A DNA stretch of 58,193 nt from Caulobacter sp. (lineage in GTDB: Bacteria; Pseudomonadota; Alphaproteobacteria; Caulobacterales; Caulobacteraceae): assembly GCA_030652755.1 (NCBI GenBank), contig JAUSPV010000094.1, positions 1 to 58,193 of the forward strand, written 5' to 3'. The notes under the pieces are model-generated. The model saw only the letters and a list, made by a program, of their open reading frames with translations, was not told the DNA's origin and did not search any database. Both the position numbers and the translations under genes were made by a program. Every line of letters begins with the position of its first letter. Position 1 is the stretch's first letter. This document shows, in pieces, positions 1 through 7,859 of the stretch.

Positions 1-120
1 TCCTCGCGCTCGTCGCGAGGGCCAGGCGTGGCGATGCAAACGAGAAGGGCGCGGAGTGATCCGCGCCCTTCTTGCTGTCTCCCGTGTTCATGGGTCCTCC
101 GACGAGCGCGAGGATGACGG
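1..120. repeat. Paired palindromic repeat, cut by the window edge
   Basis: A perfect hairpin at 2-20 (CCTCGCG, loop CTCGT, CGCGAGG) is matched in inverse orientation by a second copy at 96-113, which has the same stem with one bulged base and the loop ACGAG. The right copy is preceded by the core GTGTTCATGGG (84-94) and followed by ATGACGG. The same core and layout recur near 14958-14994 and 37080-37120. The element lies just downstream of dnaA and encloses the hairpin at 43-72. Its left limit is outside the window. Confidence 0.6.
43..72 (-). terminator. Hairpin downstream of dnaA, probable terminator
   Basis: A perfect 13-bp inverted repeat (AGAAGGGCGCGGA, loop GTGA, TCCGCGCCCTTCT) starts 58 bp beyond the dnaA stop codon. 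Neither strand has a clean T-run after it, so it is at best an atypical intrinsic terminator. It could also serve a convergent gene left of the window. Confidence 0.5.
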
Positions 121-130
121 CGGGTGGGGA

Positions 131-1561
131 TTACCCCCGCAGCTTCCGCGTCAGGGCTTCCAGGTCGCGGGACAGCTGCGCGTCGTCGGCCTTGAGGGCC
201 TCGATGCGGCGCACCGCGTGCAGGACCGTGGTGTGGTCGCGACCGCCGAAGCGCCGGCCGATGTCGGGCAGCGAACGGGTGGTCAGCTGCTTGGCCAGCC
301 ACATCGCCGCCTGGCGGGGTCGGGCCACCGCGCGGGTGCGACGTTCCGAGATCAGGTCCGCCTGGCGCAGGCCGAAGTGTTCGGACGTCGCCTTCTGGAT
401 ATCGTCGATCGTGATGCGCTTCTCGGCGCCGCGCAGGTGCGGCCGCAGGATGTTCTGCGCCTCGTCCAGCGACAGGGCCGACACCTCCGGGCCCATGCGG
501 GCCACCAGGGTGTTCAGCGCGCCCTCCAGCTCCCGGACGCTGTCGGTGAAGCGGTCGGCGAGGAACTGCAGCACCTCGGGGCGGGCCTGGGCGATGAAGC
601 CGCCCTGGCGGCCCAGCGAGGCCAGCTTGCGCTCCAGGATGCCCATGCGCAGGCCGCGGTCGGCGGGCTCGATGCCGCAGACCAGGCCGGCCGACAGGTG
701 GCTGCGCAGGCGCGCGTCCATCTCGGTGATCTGGGCCGGCGGCCGGTCGGCGGAGAACACCACGCGGCGGCCGTCCTCCATCAGGGCGGTCAGGGTGTGG
801 AACAGCTCTTCCTGGGTCGACTGCTTGCCGGCCACGAAATGGACGTCGTCGATCAGCAGCAGGTCGGCGGCGCGCAGCTCTTCCTTGAACAGGGTGGTGG
901 AGCGATCCATCACCGCCCGCACGAAGGTCGACAGGAAGCGCTCGGCGGTCAGATAGACCACCTTCTTCTCCGGGGCGGCCTTCATGGCCTCCCAGGCCAG
1001 GGCGTTCAGCAGGTGAGTCTTTCCGAAGCCGTAGGGGCTGTGGAAGACGACCGGGTTGAAGTGGCCGTCGGCCCAGCTGGCCACCCGGCGGGCGACCGCG
1101 TGGGCGAATTCGTTGGCCGGGCCGGGCACGAAGCTGTCGAAGGTGAAACGCTCCTGCAGGCCGGCGGTGCGGGTCGGGCGGACGGGCGGCATCTGGGCGA
1201 TGGCGGGGGCGTCGGTGGCGACCGGGTCCATGACCTCGATGGCCTCGGCGATGATCTCCATGCCGCCGGTGTCGGACTCGAACTCCATGCGGGACTTCAG
1301 GTCCAGGATGCGACCCTCGGGGTCGTGCTGGGCCCACAGCTCACCGATACGGCGCCAGGCGTTGCGGCGGATCCAGTCGCGAGCGACGCCGGTGGGGGTG
1401 ACGAGATAGAGCTGGCCGCCGGCTTCGCGCAGGGCGGCCTGGGCCAACCAGGAGCCGAAGGCGGCCTCGCCGAGTTCATGACGAAGCGCCAGGCAGGCCT
1501 TGGTCCAGACGGCGCCGGCCGGAGTCTGTAAAGGCATCTGTCGCCCACCCACGGAAGTCAT
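131..1561 (-). CDS. dnaA: Chromosomal replication initiator DnaA
   Basis: A 476-residue DnaA. Residues 1-90 form the helicase-loading domain I (TKACLALRHELGEAAFGSW). The AAA+ core follows, with a P-loop reading SPYGFGKTHLL, Walker B LLLIDDVHFV and the sensor-2 region DSVRELEGALN. The C-terminal DNA-binding helix-turn-helix carries the family signature GGRDHTTVLHAVRRIE. The first P-loop position is Ser where the general GxxxxGKT pattern has Gly. A second in-frame ATG at 1537 could be the true start; both have G-rich upstream sequence. The gene is transcribed away from rpsT through a 417-bp spacer holding three GANTC sites, which suggests CcrM-dependent timing as known in Caulobacter. The product is certain; the start is less so. 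Confidence 0.98.
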   Translation of the reverse strand: MTSVGGRQMPLQTPAGAVWTKACLALRHELGEAAFGSWLAQAALREAGGQLYLVTPTGVARDWIRRNAWRRIGELWAQHDPEGRILDLKSRMEFESDTGGMEIIAEAIEVMDPVATDAPAIAQMPPVRPTRTAGLQERFTFDSFVPGPANEFAHAVARRVASWADGHFNPVVFHSPYGFGKTHLLNALAWEAMKAAPEKKVVYLTAERFLSTFVRAVMDRSTTLFKEELRAADLLLIDDVHFVAGKQSTQEELFHTLTALMEDGRRVVFSADRPPAQITEMDARLRSHLSAGLVCGIEPADRGLRMGILERKLASLGRQGGFIAQARPEVLQFLADRFTDSVRELEGALNTLVARMGPEVSALSLDEAQNILRPHLRGAEKRITIDDIQKATSEHFGLRQADLISERRTRAVARPRQAAMWLAKQLTTRSLPDIGRRFGGRDHTTVLHAVRRIEALKADDAQLSRDLEALTRKLRG

Positions 1562-1884
1562 ATTCAGCCCACCCGATCTTTATCTGTCTCTTACCCGCGA
1601 AGCCTCAGCCGCCCCCACGACGATGAAGCAAACTCCGACGCACAGAGGCTTGATCGGCGGACGCACTGCGTTCGCCGCCGCCTTACTCATGACCAAAAAT
1701 GGAGATGAACTAGAGCGTCGAGACCTCACACTAGCGACCTTAAAAACGGCCGGTCAAACCGGAAATTAGAGTCTCGATACGGATATTTCTGTTGACTCGC
1801 GGTCCCGCCGAACGGGGCAAGGGAATCCGTTAACCAGCGCCTCAGGGCCGAGTAAATTCGCCGCACGCGCGAAACGCAGGCGCG
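1562..1884 (-). promoter_or_regulatory. dnaA promoter and leader region
   Basis: With the rpsT terminator this makes up the 417-bp gene-free space between dnaA and rpsT. It is visibly richer in A/T than its surroundings. It holds three GANTC sites (annotated separately), a CCGGT-CAA-ACCGG inverted repeat at 1750-1762, and on the minus strand a TTGACC (1757-1752) followed 16 nt later by GCTAGT. That pair is a weak match to the Caulobacter housekeeping promoter pattern. No convincing cluster of DnaA boxes was seen, so this is not called an origin. No credible short gene was found in it. Confidence 0.55.
1769..1827. promoter_or_regulatory. Cluster of three GANTC methylation sites
   Basis: GAGTC at 1769-1773, GACTC at 1794-1798 and GAATC at 1823-1827 lie within 59 bp upstream of dnaA. 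GANTC is the target of the cell-cycle methyltransferase CcrM, and methylation of GANTC sites in the C. crescentus dnaA promoter is known to stimulate transcription. The sites are seen directly; the regulatory role is inferred. Confidence 0.6.
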
Positions 1885-1918
1885 AAAAAACCGGCCGACG
1901 CGGAGGCGCCTGCCGGTT
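1885..1918 (-). terminator. Intrinsic terminator of rpsT
   Basis: Read on the minus strand, AACCGGC pairs with GCCGGTT across a 20-nt interval, and a run of T residues follows directly. It lies about 60 bp beyond the rpsT stop and separates rpsT transcription from the dnaA promoter. The stem plus T-run is the classic rho-independent form. Confidence 0.7.
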
Positions 1919-1978
1919 CATCGACGTGCTGAAATATAAGGCGTTGCGCCGAAACCGGCGCTCCGACCCCGGCCTGTA

Positions 1979-2248
1979 TCAGGCGGCCGACAGCTTCTTC
2001 AGCTGGGCGTTCAGGCGCGAGACCTTCCGCGAGCCGGTGTTCTTGTGGACCACGCCCTTGGACACGGCGCGCATCAACTCCGACTGGGCGGTGATGAAGG
2101 CTTCCTTGGCCACGGCGACATCGCCGGCCACCAGGGCTTCCTCGAACTTGCGCAGGTAGGTGCGGACGCGCGAACGGCGGGCCTTGTTCACCTCGGTGCG
2201 GCGCTCGATCTTGCGGATCGCCTTCTTGGCGCCGGGATTATTGGCCAT
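1979..2248 (-). CDS. rpsT: 30S ribosomal protein S20
   Basis: An 89-residue, Lys/Arg-rich protein beginning [20 protein letters not shown] and ending in the usual [12 protein letters not shown] tail. S20 binds 16S rRNA early in small-subunit assembly. The start at 2248 is chosen because the S20 family begins with MANxxSAxK; the frame stays open further upstream but without similarity. A GAGG-type ribosome site precedes it. It sits upstream of dnaA in the same orientation, as in other Caulobacterales, with its own terminator at 1885-1918. Confidence 0.97.
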   Translation of the reverse strand: MANNPGAKKAIRKIERRTEVNKARRSRVRTYLRKFEEALVAGDVAVAKEAFITAQSELMRAVSKGVVHKNTGSRKVSRLNAQLKKLSAA

Positions 2249-2388
2249 GTGCCTGTAGACCTCAAACGGACGGGGCGCGCGCGGACGTCGCGTACGCCGG
2301 ATAAATCGAAGGGCGGGCAAATACAGGAAGGACCGGGGGCGGTCAACGTGACTCTGGCGGATCGGGGCCGGTTCTGTACAACCGGGCC

Positions 2389-2802
2389 ATGGACAGAAGA
2401 CTGTTTCTCCTCGCGCTCGGGGCCGTCGCCGGATGCGCCCGGGGCGGACCCGGACCCGCCGTGGTCTGTGACCCCGACCTCGTCGCACCGCTGAACGCCG
2501 CGCTGGCCGCCTGGGTGCGCAAGGGCGGGGCGTCGGCCTTCACCCTCGAGACGGCCGACCCCAGGGCGCTGCTGGCGGCGGGCGAGGCCGGTTCCGGGAC
2601 GGTGATCGCCACCCGCGAGCCGATGCTGGCCGACCGGCTGCAGCGCTACGGCCATGCCCGGCTGCAGAACCGCTTCAAGCCCAGGATCGGGGCCGGCGAG
2701 GTCCAGGTCGTCGCCACCCGCGGTCCCGGCGAGGCGGCCGGCGCGGCGTTCGCCGGCTGGCTGGAGACCGACGAGGCGGCCGCCCTGCTTACCGGCCCTT
2801 GA
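2389..2802 (+). CDS. Short lipoprotein, molybdate-binding (ModA)-like
   Basis: A 137-residue protein with a lipoprotein signal (basic MDRR, hydrophobic core, lipobox GAVAGC, mature Cys16). The remainder loosely resembles type 2 periplasmic binding proteins of the ModA kind: an adenylate-like [15 protein letters not shown] opening, a middle [13 protein letters not shown], and a closing [14 protein letters not shown] like the FxxFLxSPEA end of such proteins. It is about half the length of a full ModA, so it is either a reduced one-lobe form or unrelated. It diverges from rpsT, and its last 14 bp overlap the 3' end of the convergent enoyl-CoA hydratase gene. The gene is probably real; the function is unknown. 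Confidence 0.6.
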   Translation: MDRRLFLLALGAVAGCARGGPGPAVVCDPDLVAPLNAALAAWVRKGGASAFTLETADPRALLAAGEAGSGTVIATREPMLADRLQRYGHARLQNRFKPRIGAGEVQVVATRGPGEAAGAAFAGWLETDEAAALLTGP

Positions 2803-3571
2803 AGTCCGGCTTCCGCTTCTCGACGAAGGCGGCCATGCCTTCCTTCTGGTCCTCGAAGGCGAACAGGCTGTGGAACAGCCGCCGCTCCAGCGCCACGCCG
2901 GTGGTCAGGGTGGTCTCGTAGGCCGCCTCGACCAGCTCCTTGTTCATCAGCACCGCCAGCGGCGAGTGGCCGGCGATCTTCGCCGCCGCCTCCAGGGCCG
3001 TCTCGATCAGCTTGTCAGCGGGAACGACGCGCGACACCAGGCCGGCGCGCTCGGCCTCGGCGGCGTCCATCATCCGGGCGGTCAGGATCATGTCCATGGC
3101 CTTGGCCTTGCCGACGAACCGCGTGAGCCGCTGGGTGCCGCCGATGCCGGGCGCGACGCCCAGGTTGATCTCCGGCTGGCCGAACCTGGCCGTCTCCGAG
3201 GCGATGATGAAGTCGCACATCATGGCCAGCTCGCAGCCGCCGCCCAGGGCATAGCCGCTGACCGCCGCGATGATCGGCTTGCGGAACTGCTCGATCCGGC
3301 GGGCCGCGTCGGTGAAGAAGTCGAGCTTCATCATCTGGGCGTAGGACTTGTCCGACATCTCCTTGATGTCGGCCCCGGCCGCGAAGGCCTTCTCCGAGCC
3401 GGTCAGGACCACGACGCGCACGGCGTCGTCGCCGCCGGCCTTGTCGAGCAGGCCGCCCAGCTCCGACAGCAGGGTCGAGTTCAGGGCGTTGAGGGCCTCG
3501 GGCCGGTTGAGGCGCACGAGCAGGACGCCGTCCGACGGCGTCTCGACGAGAAGGGTCTGGAAATCGGTCAT
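2789..3571 (-). CDS. Enoyl-CoA hydratase
   Basis: A 260-residue crotonase-superfamily enzyme that hydrates trans-2-enoyl-CoA in beta-oxidation or related acyl-CoA degradation. The oxyanion-hole segments GADIKEM and VSGYALGGGCELA are present. Both catalytic glutamates are in place 20 residues apart (Glu114 in GGCELA and Glu134 in GQPEINLG), as in classical hydratases. PGIGGTQRLTR is also typical. The start at 3571 (MTDFQTLLVE) gives the normal family length; upstream in-frame sequence has no similarity. It stands alone, 41 bp from the TraB-like gene on the same strand. Exact substrate range cannot be read from sequence. Confidence 0.9.
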   Translation of the reverse strand: MTDFQTLLVETPSDGVLLVRLNRPEALNALNSTLLSELGGLLDKAGGDDAVRVVVLTGSEKAFAAGADIKEMSDKSYAQMMKLDFFTDAARRIEQFRKPIIAAVSGYALGGGCELAMMCDFIIASETARFGQPEINLGVAPGIGGTQRLTRFVGKAKAMDMILTARMMDAAEAERAGLVSRVVPADKLIETALEAAAKIAGHSPLAVLMNKELVEAAYETTLTTGVALERRLFHSLFAFEDQKEGMAAFVEKRKPDFKGR

Positions 3572-3612
3572 GGACGGTTTGTGCCCGCCCCGCCACGCCG
3601 GCTCAAGGGCGT

Positions 3613-4479
3613 TCAGGGCCCCTCGACCGCGACGCCCCGGGCCCGCAGCAGGGCCGGCACGCCGTCGGGCCCGGTCAGATGCCCGGCGCCGACCACGATG
3701 ACGGTCGCGCCCGACCCGGCCAGGCGTTCGAGGATCAGCGCTGTCCAGCGTCGGTTGCGGCCGGCCAGCAGCCGCTCGTAGAGCACCGGCGACAGGGTCC
3801 GCAGTGGGGCCACGCCCAGGGCGTCGATGGCCGCCTGGTCTCCGGCCAGCCACGCCCGGACCAGCCGGGTGAACAGCTCCGGGTCCTCGTCGAGCTGGCG
3901 CAGGGTCTCTTCCAGCGAGGCCAGCTGGTCGGCCTCCGGCGCCTCGGCCAGGAAGGCGACCTGCTCCCACGGGGTCTCGAAGTAGCGTCGCCCGGCGGTC
4001 GGCGCGGCGCCCGCCAGCACCGCCTCGACGCCCGCCTCGGCCCGGGCGCCGTCGCGGATCAGGGTCGCCACGCTGAGGGTGAGGTCGGCCAGCCAGGGCC
4101 GCAGTCCATCGACTGCCGCCGGCGACAGGCTGACGGCGCCGGTCACCCGCTCCAGCCGCGCCCGTCCGCCAGGCGACAGCTTCGCCGACAGGCTTTCACC
4201 GACCGGCAGCATGCCGAGCGCGCGCGTCGCCATCTGGCCCTCGCCGCCTTCGGTGGGGGTCTCGAACCAGAGGTCGTCGGCGTCCTCCAGCGCCGCGTCC
4301 AGGGCCGGCGGCCGCCAGTCCAGCCCGTCAGGCAGAAGATGCACCGAGCCGAACAGCAGGATGGTCGAGTCGGCGTCGCGGATCGTCCAGACGGCAGGCT
4401 CTGCCGCGGCGGTCGCCGGCGACAGCAGCAGGCCGGCGGCCGCCGCGACCGCCGCCAGCATCGCCCGCATCCTGGTCAT
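3613..4479 (-). CDS. TraB/GumN family protein
   Basis: A 288-residue secreted protein with a signal peptide (MTRMRAMLAAV then an Ala/Leu core, cleavage near TAAAEPA). The family hallmarks are seen: FGSVHLLPDG near the N-terminus, a glutamate-bearing DDLWFETP, and a C-terminal VVGAGHLTGPDGVPALL. TraB/GumN (Tiki-like) proteins are putative metalloproteases; their substrate in bacteria is generally unknown. The start at 4479 is preferred over 4488 because the AGGGG upstream is better spaced. It lies 14 bp downstream of mutM on the same strand. Confidence 0.8.
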   Translation of the reverse strand: MTRMRAMLAAVAAAAGLLLSPATAAAEPAVWTIRDADSTILLFGSVHLLPDGLDWRPPALDAALEDADDLWFETPTEGGEGQMATRALGMLPVGESLSAKLSPGGRARLERVTGAVSLSPAAVDGLRPWLADLTLSVATLIRDGARAEAGVEAVLAGAAPTAGRRYFETPWEQVAFLAEAPEADQLASLEETLRQLDEDPELFTRLVRAWLAGDQAAIDALGVAPLRTLSPVLYERLLAGRNRRWTALILERLAGSGATVIVVGAGHLTGPDGVPALLRARGVAVEGP

Positions 4480-4493
4480 CGCGCGCATCGCCC

Positions 4494-5357
4494 CTAGGCC
4501 TGGCACTGACGACAGAAGAAGGTCGACCGCCCGGCCTGGACCTCGCGCTCGATCGTGCCGCCGCAGCCCGGGGTCGGGCACGCCTCGCCCTCGCGACCAT
4601 AGACCCGGAAGCTGTGCTGGAAGTAGCCCAGCGCGCCGTCGGTGGCGGCGAAGTCGCGCAGGGTGGAGCCGCCGGCCTCGATGGCCTCGCCCAGCACCTC
4701 GCGGATGACCTGCACCAGCAACGGATACTTCGACGCCGGTATCTCGCCCGCCGGGCGCAGCGGCGAGATGCCGGACCGGTGCAGCGCCTCGCAGACGTAG
4801 ATGTTGCCCAGGCCCGCGACGATCCGCTGGTCGAGCAGCAGCGTCTTGGGGCCTTGCTTGCGGCCGGCGAAGGCGCCGGCCAGGTGGGCGGCGGTCAGAT
4901 CCGGACCCAGCGGCTCGGGGCCCATGTCGGCGAACCAGGGATGGGCCGCCAATCCTTCGGCCGGGACCAGGCCCATGAACCCGAACCGGCGCGGGTCGTA
5001 GTAGGTGACGCTCGCCCCGGCCTCGGTCTCGAACAGGACGTGGGCGTGCTTCGGGTCGGGGGCCACGGCATGAACGAAGTCGCCCGGTCGCGTGGCCAGC
5101 CCGGGCGCCGCGATCTCGAAGCGGCCGGTCATGCCCAGATGCATCACCAGCACGTCGCCCCGGTCCAGATGGCCGAGCAGGTACTTGGCCCGCCGCTCCA
5201 GCCGCTCGATCCGCGCGCCAGTCAGCCGCTGGACGAAGCCGTCGGGGAACGCGAAGCGCAGGTCGGGGCGCCGCTGCTCGACGCGGGAGAGCCGGGCGCC
5301 TTCCAGCACCGGCCGCAGGCCGCGGCGGACGGTTTCGACTTCGGGAAGCTCGGGCAT
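4494..5357 (-). CDS. mutM: Formamidopyrimidine-DNA glycosylase
   Basis: A 287-residue bifunctional glycosylase/AP lyase that removes 8-oxoguanine and formamidopyrimidines. The N-terminal MPELPEVETVRRGL supplies catalytic Pro2 and Glu3; Lys58 (RRAKYLLGHL) is the conserved beta-delta elimination lysine. The helix-two-turn-helix region (AGLGNIYVCEAL) and a C-terminal zinc finger (CPTPGCGG ... FFCRQCQA) complete the family. It diverges from ubiE with a 59-bp spacer. Length and motifs are canonical. Confidence 0.97.
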   Translation of the reverse strand: MPELPEVETVRRGLRPVLEGARLSRVEQRRPDLRFAFPDGFVQRLTGARIERLERRAKYLLGHLDRGDVLVMHLGMTGRFEIAAPGLATRPGDFVHAVAPDPKHAHVLFETEAGASVTYYDPRRFGFMGLVPAEGLAAHPWFADMGPEPLGPDLTAAHLAGAFAGRKQGPKTLLLDQRIVAGLGNIYVCEALHRSGISPLRPAGEIPASKYPLLVQVIREVLGEAIEAGGSTLRDFAATDGALGYFQHSFRVYGREGEACPTPGCGGTIEREVQAGRSTFFCRQCQA

Positions 5358-5416
5358 GGAGGTCTTTCGCCGGCGCGGGGTCCACCGCTGGCTAGCCTAG
5401 GCGCCGTCCCGGGTCT

Positions 5417-6187
5417 ATGAGCGATGGCATGAGCCAGAGCAGCGCCACCTTCGGCTACCGCGACGTCGATCCCTCCGAGAAACCCGGTCTGGTCCGGGGC
5501 GTCTTCGACCGCGTCGCCGGCCGCTACGACCTGATGAACGACCTGATGAGCGCCGGCGTGCACCGGCTCTGGAAGGACGCCGTGGCCGCGCGCCTGAACC
5601 CGCAACCGGGCGAGGTGATCCTCGACGTGGCCGGCGGCACCGGCGACATGGCCCACCGCTACGCGAAGATGGCCCGCGCCGCGCAGGAGCGCCGGGGCGG
5701 CGAGGACGCCACCATCCACGTCATCGACTACAACGCCGAGATGATCGCCGCCGGCCGCGAGCGCGGCTATCCGCCCGAGGTCTGCTGGGCCGTGGGCGAC
5801 GCCCAGCGGCTGCCGTTGCCCGACGCCAGCGCCGACGCCTATTCGATCACCTTCGGCATTCGCAACGTGACCGACGTCAGCGCCGCCCTGCGCGAGGCGC
5901 GGCGGGTGCTGAAACCCGGCGGGCGGTTCATCTGCCTGGAGTTCTCGCGCCCGACCAACAGCCTGGTCCGCGCCGCCTATGACGCCTGGTCGTTCAACGC
6001 CATCCCGCAGATCGGCGAGTGGGTGGCGGGCGACCGGGACTCCTACCAGTACCTGGTCGAGAGCATCCGCCGCTTCCCGGACCAGAAGACCTTCGCCCGC
6101 ATGATCGCCGACGCCGGCTTCGCCAACGCCGGGTTCGTGAACTTCACCAACGGCGTCGCGGCCATGCACACGGGACGGGCCGTCTAG
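5417..6187 (+). CDS. ubiE: Ubiquinone/menaquinone C-methyltransferase
   Basis: A 256-residue SAM-dependent methyltransferase of quinone biosynthesis (C-methylation of the demethoxy-ubiquinol ring). Signature 1 is visible as [20 protein letters not shown] and signature 2 near [20 protein letters not shown]-binding motif I is [12 protein letters not shown]. The start at 5417 (MSDGMSQ) has a nearby alternative at MSQSS. The stop TAG is followed two bases later by an ATG that begins a duplicate of the ubiB start (see the repeat at 6186-6327), so the two genes were probably once tightly coupled. Confidence 0.96.
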   Translation: MSDGMSQSSATFGYRDVDPSEKPGLVRGVFDRVAGRYDLMNDLMSAGVHRLWKDAVAARLNPQPGEVILDVAGGTGDMAHRYAKMARAAQERRGGEDATIHVIDYNAEMIAAGRERGYPPEVCWAVGDAQRLPLPDASADAYSITFGIRNVTDVSAALREARRVLKPGGRFICLEFSRPTNSLVRAAYDAWSFNAIPQIGEWVAGDRDSYQYLVESIRRFPDQKTFARMIADAGFANAGFVNFTNGVAAMHTGRAV

Positions 6188-6327
6188 GCATGGACCTCGC
6201 TCCGCTCATCCCGGCGAAGGCCGGGACCCAGATTGAGTCGCACGCTTCAGGACAGGATCCGAAGCGCCGCGCACCGGTGTGGACCCCGGCCTTCGCCGGG
6301 GACGCGGGCTAGAGGCATGGACCTCGC
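6186..6327. repeat. Palindromic insertion flanked by a 15-bp direct repeat
   Basis: The 15-mer AGGCATGGACCTCGC occurs exactly at 6186-6200 and 6313-6327. Between the copies lies a GC-rich palindromic element whose ends, CCCGGCGAAGGCCGGG (near 6210) and its reverse complement inside CCCCGGCCTTCGCCGGGG (near 6285), can pair. Palindromes of this type are scattered widely in alphaproteobacterial genomes. The direct repeat looks like a target-site duplication made when the element entered the ubiE-ubiB junction; it copied the ubiB ATG and its first codons. Confidence 0.75.
6190..6312 (+). other. 40-codon frame created inside the repeat
   Basis: Starting at the duplicated ubiB ATG, an open frame of 40 codons runs through the palindrome and ends at TAG 6310-6312, four bases before the true ubiB ATG. 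Its translation (MDLAPLIPAKAGTQ ... WTPAFAGD) is the recognisable read-through product of this repeat family, so it is not proposed as a functional protein. It could act as a leader that keeps ribosomes flowing from ubiE into ubiB. Confidence 0.35.
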
Positions 6328-7822
6328 CGCCTTCGCCCGCCTGCTGGCCGTCGGCTGGACGCTGATCCGCGCGGACGCGCTGATCCCGCGCGAGGTCGAT
6401 CCGCTGCTGCCGACGGGCGTGCAGACGCTGGGCCGGTTCCTGCGCCTGTTCGCGGGGCGCGGGGCGAAGGTCGGCCGGCCGGGCGAGCGGCTGGCGAGGG
6501 CGCTGGAGAGCTTTGGACCCGTGGCCATCAAGCTGGGCCAGGTGCTGTCGACCCGCGCCGACATCTTCGGCGGCCAGTTCGCCCAGGACCTGTCGCACCT
6601 GAAGGATCGGCTGCCGCCGTTCGACACGGCCATCGCCCGGGCGGAGGTCGAGCGTGAGCTCGGGCGGCCGATCGAGAGCCTCTACGCGACCTTCGGCGAG
6701 CCGGTGGCCGCCGCCTCCATCGCCCAGGCTCACGAGGCCACGATGCTCGACGGCCGCCGCGTCGCGGTGAAGGTGCTGCGTCCGGGGATCGAGCGCCGTG
6801 TCGACTCCGACAGCCGCGTGCTGCTGATGGTCGCCGGCCTGGTCGAGCGGCTGATCGCGCCGGCCCGCCGGCTGGAGCCGGTGCTGTTCGCGAAGATCGT
6901 GGTCCGGGCGCTGGAGCTGGAGCTCGACCTGCGCATGGAGGCCGCCGGGGCCGGCGAGGTCGGCGAGGTCATGGCCCGCGACAGCTACATGCGGGCGCCC
7001 GCCGTGGTCTGGGAGGGCGTCGGCAAGCGGGTCCTGACGCTGGAGTGGGCGAACGGCCTGCCGCTGTCGGATCCGGCGACGCTGGACGCGCCGGGCCTGG
7101 ATCGCCGGGCGCTGGCCGACAACGTCATCCGCGGCTTTCTGACCCAGGCTTTGGACCACGGGGTGTTCCATGCCGACCTGCATGAGGGCAATCTGTTCGT
7201 CTCGGCGCCCTCGACGATCATCGCCGTGGACTTCGGGATCATCGGCCGGCTGGGGCCCGTCGAGCGGCGCTTCCTGGCCGAGATTCTCTACGGTTTCCTG
7301 ATGCGCGACTACCGCCGGGTGGCCCAGGTCCATTTCGACGCCGGCTACGTGCCGCGCCACCACGACATCGACGCCTTCGCCCAGGCCCTTCGCGCGGTCG
7401 GAGAGCCGGTGTTCGGCCGGGCCGCCAGCCAGGTCTCCATGAGCCGGCTGCTGGCCCAGCTGTTCGAGATCACCGCCCTGTTCGAGATGCGGCTGCGGCC
7501 CGAGCTGGTGCTGCTGCAGAAGACCATGGTCACCGTCGAGGGCGTCGCCCGCCGGCTCTACCCCGACCACGACATGTGGCAGGCCGCCGACCCGGTGGTC
7601 CGCCGCTGGATCAGCCGCGAGCTGTCGCCGGTGGCCCGGGCCAGGGAGCTGGCCGACGACGCCGTCCGCGCCCTGCGCGCCATCGCGCGCATGGCCGAGG
7701 CCCAGGAGGCCGGCGTGACCACCGTGGCCGTCGTAGAGCCCCGCCCCTCGCGCCTGGCCTGGTTCGCGTTCGGGGCAGCGGTGGCCGGGCTGGCGGGCGT
7801 GCTGGGCTATCTGCTGGGGTAG
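6317..7822 (+). CDS. ubiB: Ubiquinone biosynthesis ADCK/UbiB-family kinase-like protein
   Basis: A 501-residue ADCK/UbiB protein required for aerobic ubiquinone biosynthesis, an ATPase supporting the Ubi enzyme complex. The KxGQ motif (IKLGQVLSTRAD, Lys72), the alanine-rich nucleotide loop (AAASIAQAH), the ATP-binding lysine (VAVKVLRPG), the catalytic-type HADLHEGNLF and the DFG-like AVDFGIIG are all visible. The C-terminus ends in a hydrophobic segment (about 480-501) that would anchor it in the inner membrane. The start at 6317 is taken because upstream in-frame sequence is repeat-derived and AGAGG precedes the ATG. Confidence 0.95.
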   Translation: MDLAAFARLLAVGWTLIRADALIPREVDPLLPTGVQTLGRFLRLFAGRGAKVGRPGERLARALESFGPVAIKLGQVLSTRADIFGGQFAQDLSHLKDRLPPFDTAIARAEVERELGRPIESLYATFGEPVAAASIAQAHEATMLDGRRVAVKVLRPGIERRVDSDSRVLLMVAGLVERLIAPARRLEPVLFAKIVVRALELELDLRMEAAGAGEVGEVMARDSYMRAPAVVWEGVGKRVLTLEWANGLPLSDPATLDAPGLDRRALADNVIRGFLTQALDHGVFHADLHEGNLFVSAPSTIIAVDFGIIGRLGPVERRFLAEILYGFLMRDYRRVAQVHFDAGYVPRHHDIDAFAQALRAVGEPVFGRAASQVSMSRLLAQLFEITALFEMRLRPELVLLQKTMVTVEGVARRLYPDHDMWQAADPVVRRWISRELSPVARARELADDAVRALRAIARMAEAQEAGVTTVAVVEPRPSRLAWFAFGAAVAGLAGVLGYLLG

Positions 7823-7833
7823 AGCCTGGACTG

Positions 7834-7853
7834 CCTCTCCCAAGCGGGGGAGG
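7834..7853. terminator. Hairpin between convergent genes
   Basis: CCTCTCCC and GGGGGAGG form a short GC-rich stem over a 4-nt loop in the 37-bp gap between ubiB (plus) and the convergent lipoprotein gene. There is no T-run, so a terminator role is only plausible. Confidence 0.3.
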
Positions 7854-7859
7854 AAGTGG

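Noticed and set aside
1562-1980. Possible chromosomal origin between dnaA and rpsT
   Set aside because: No group of DnaA boxes or clear AT-rich unwinding element was seen. In Caulobacter the origin lies elsewhere, near hemE, which is not in this window.
2389-2802. A firm molybdate-binding protein (modA) call
   Set aside because: Only loose resemblance and half the usual length; there is no modB or modC next to it.
6190-6312. A 40-residue protein between ubiE and ubiB
   Set aside because: It is the read-through of a known type of intergenic palindrome, starting at a duplicated ubiB ATG. A function as a protein is unlikely.
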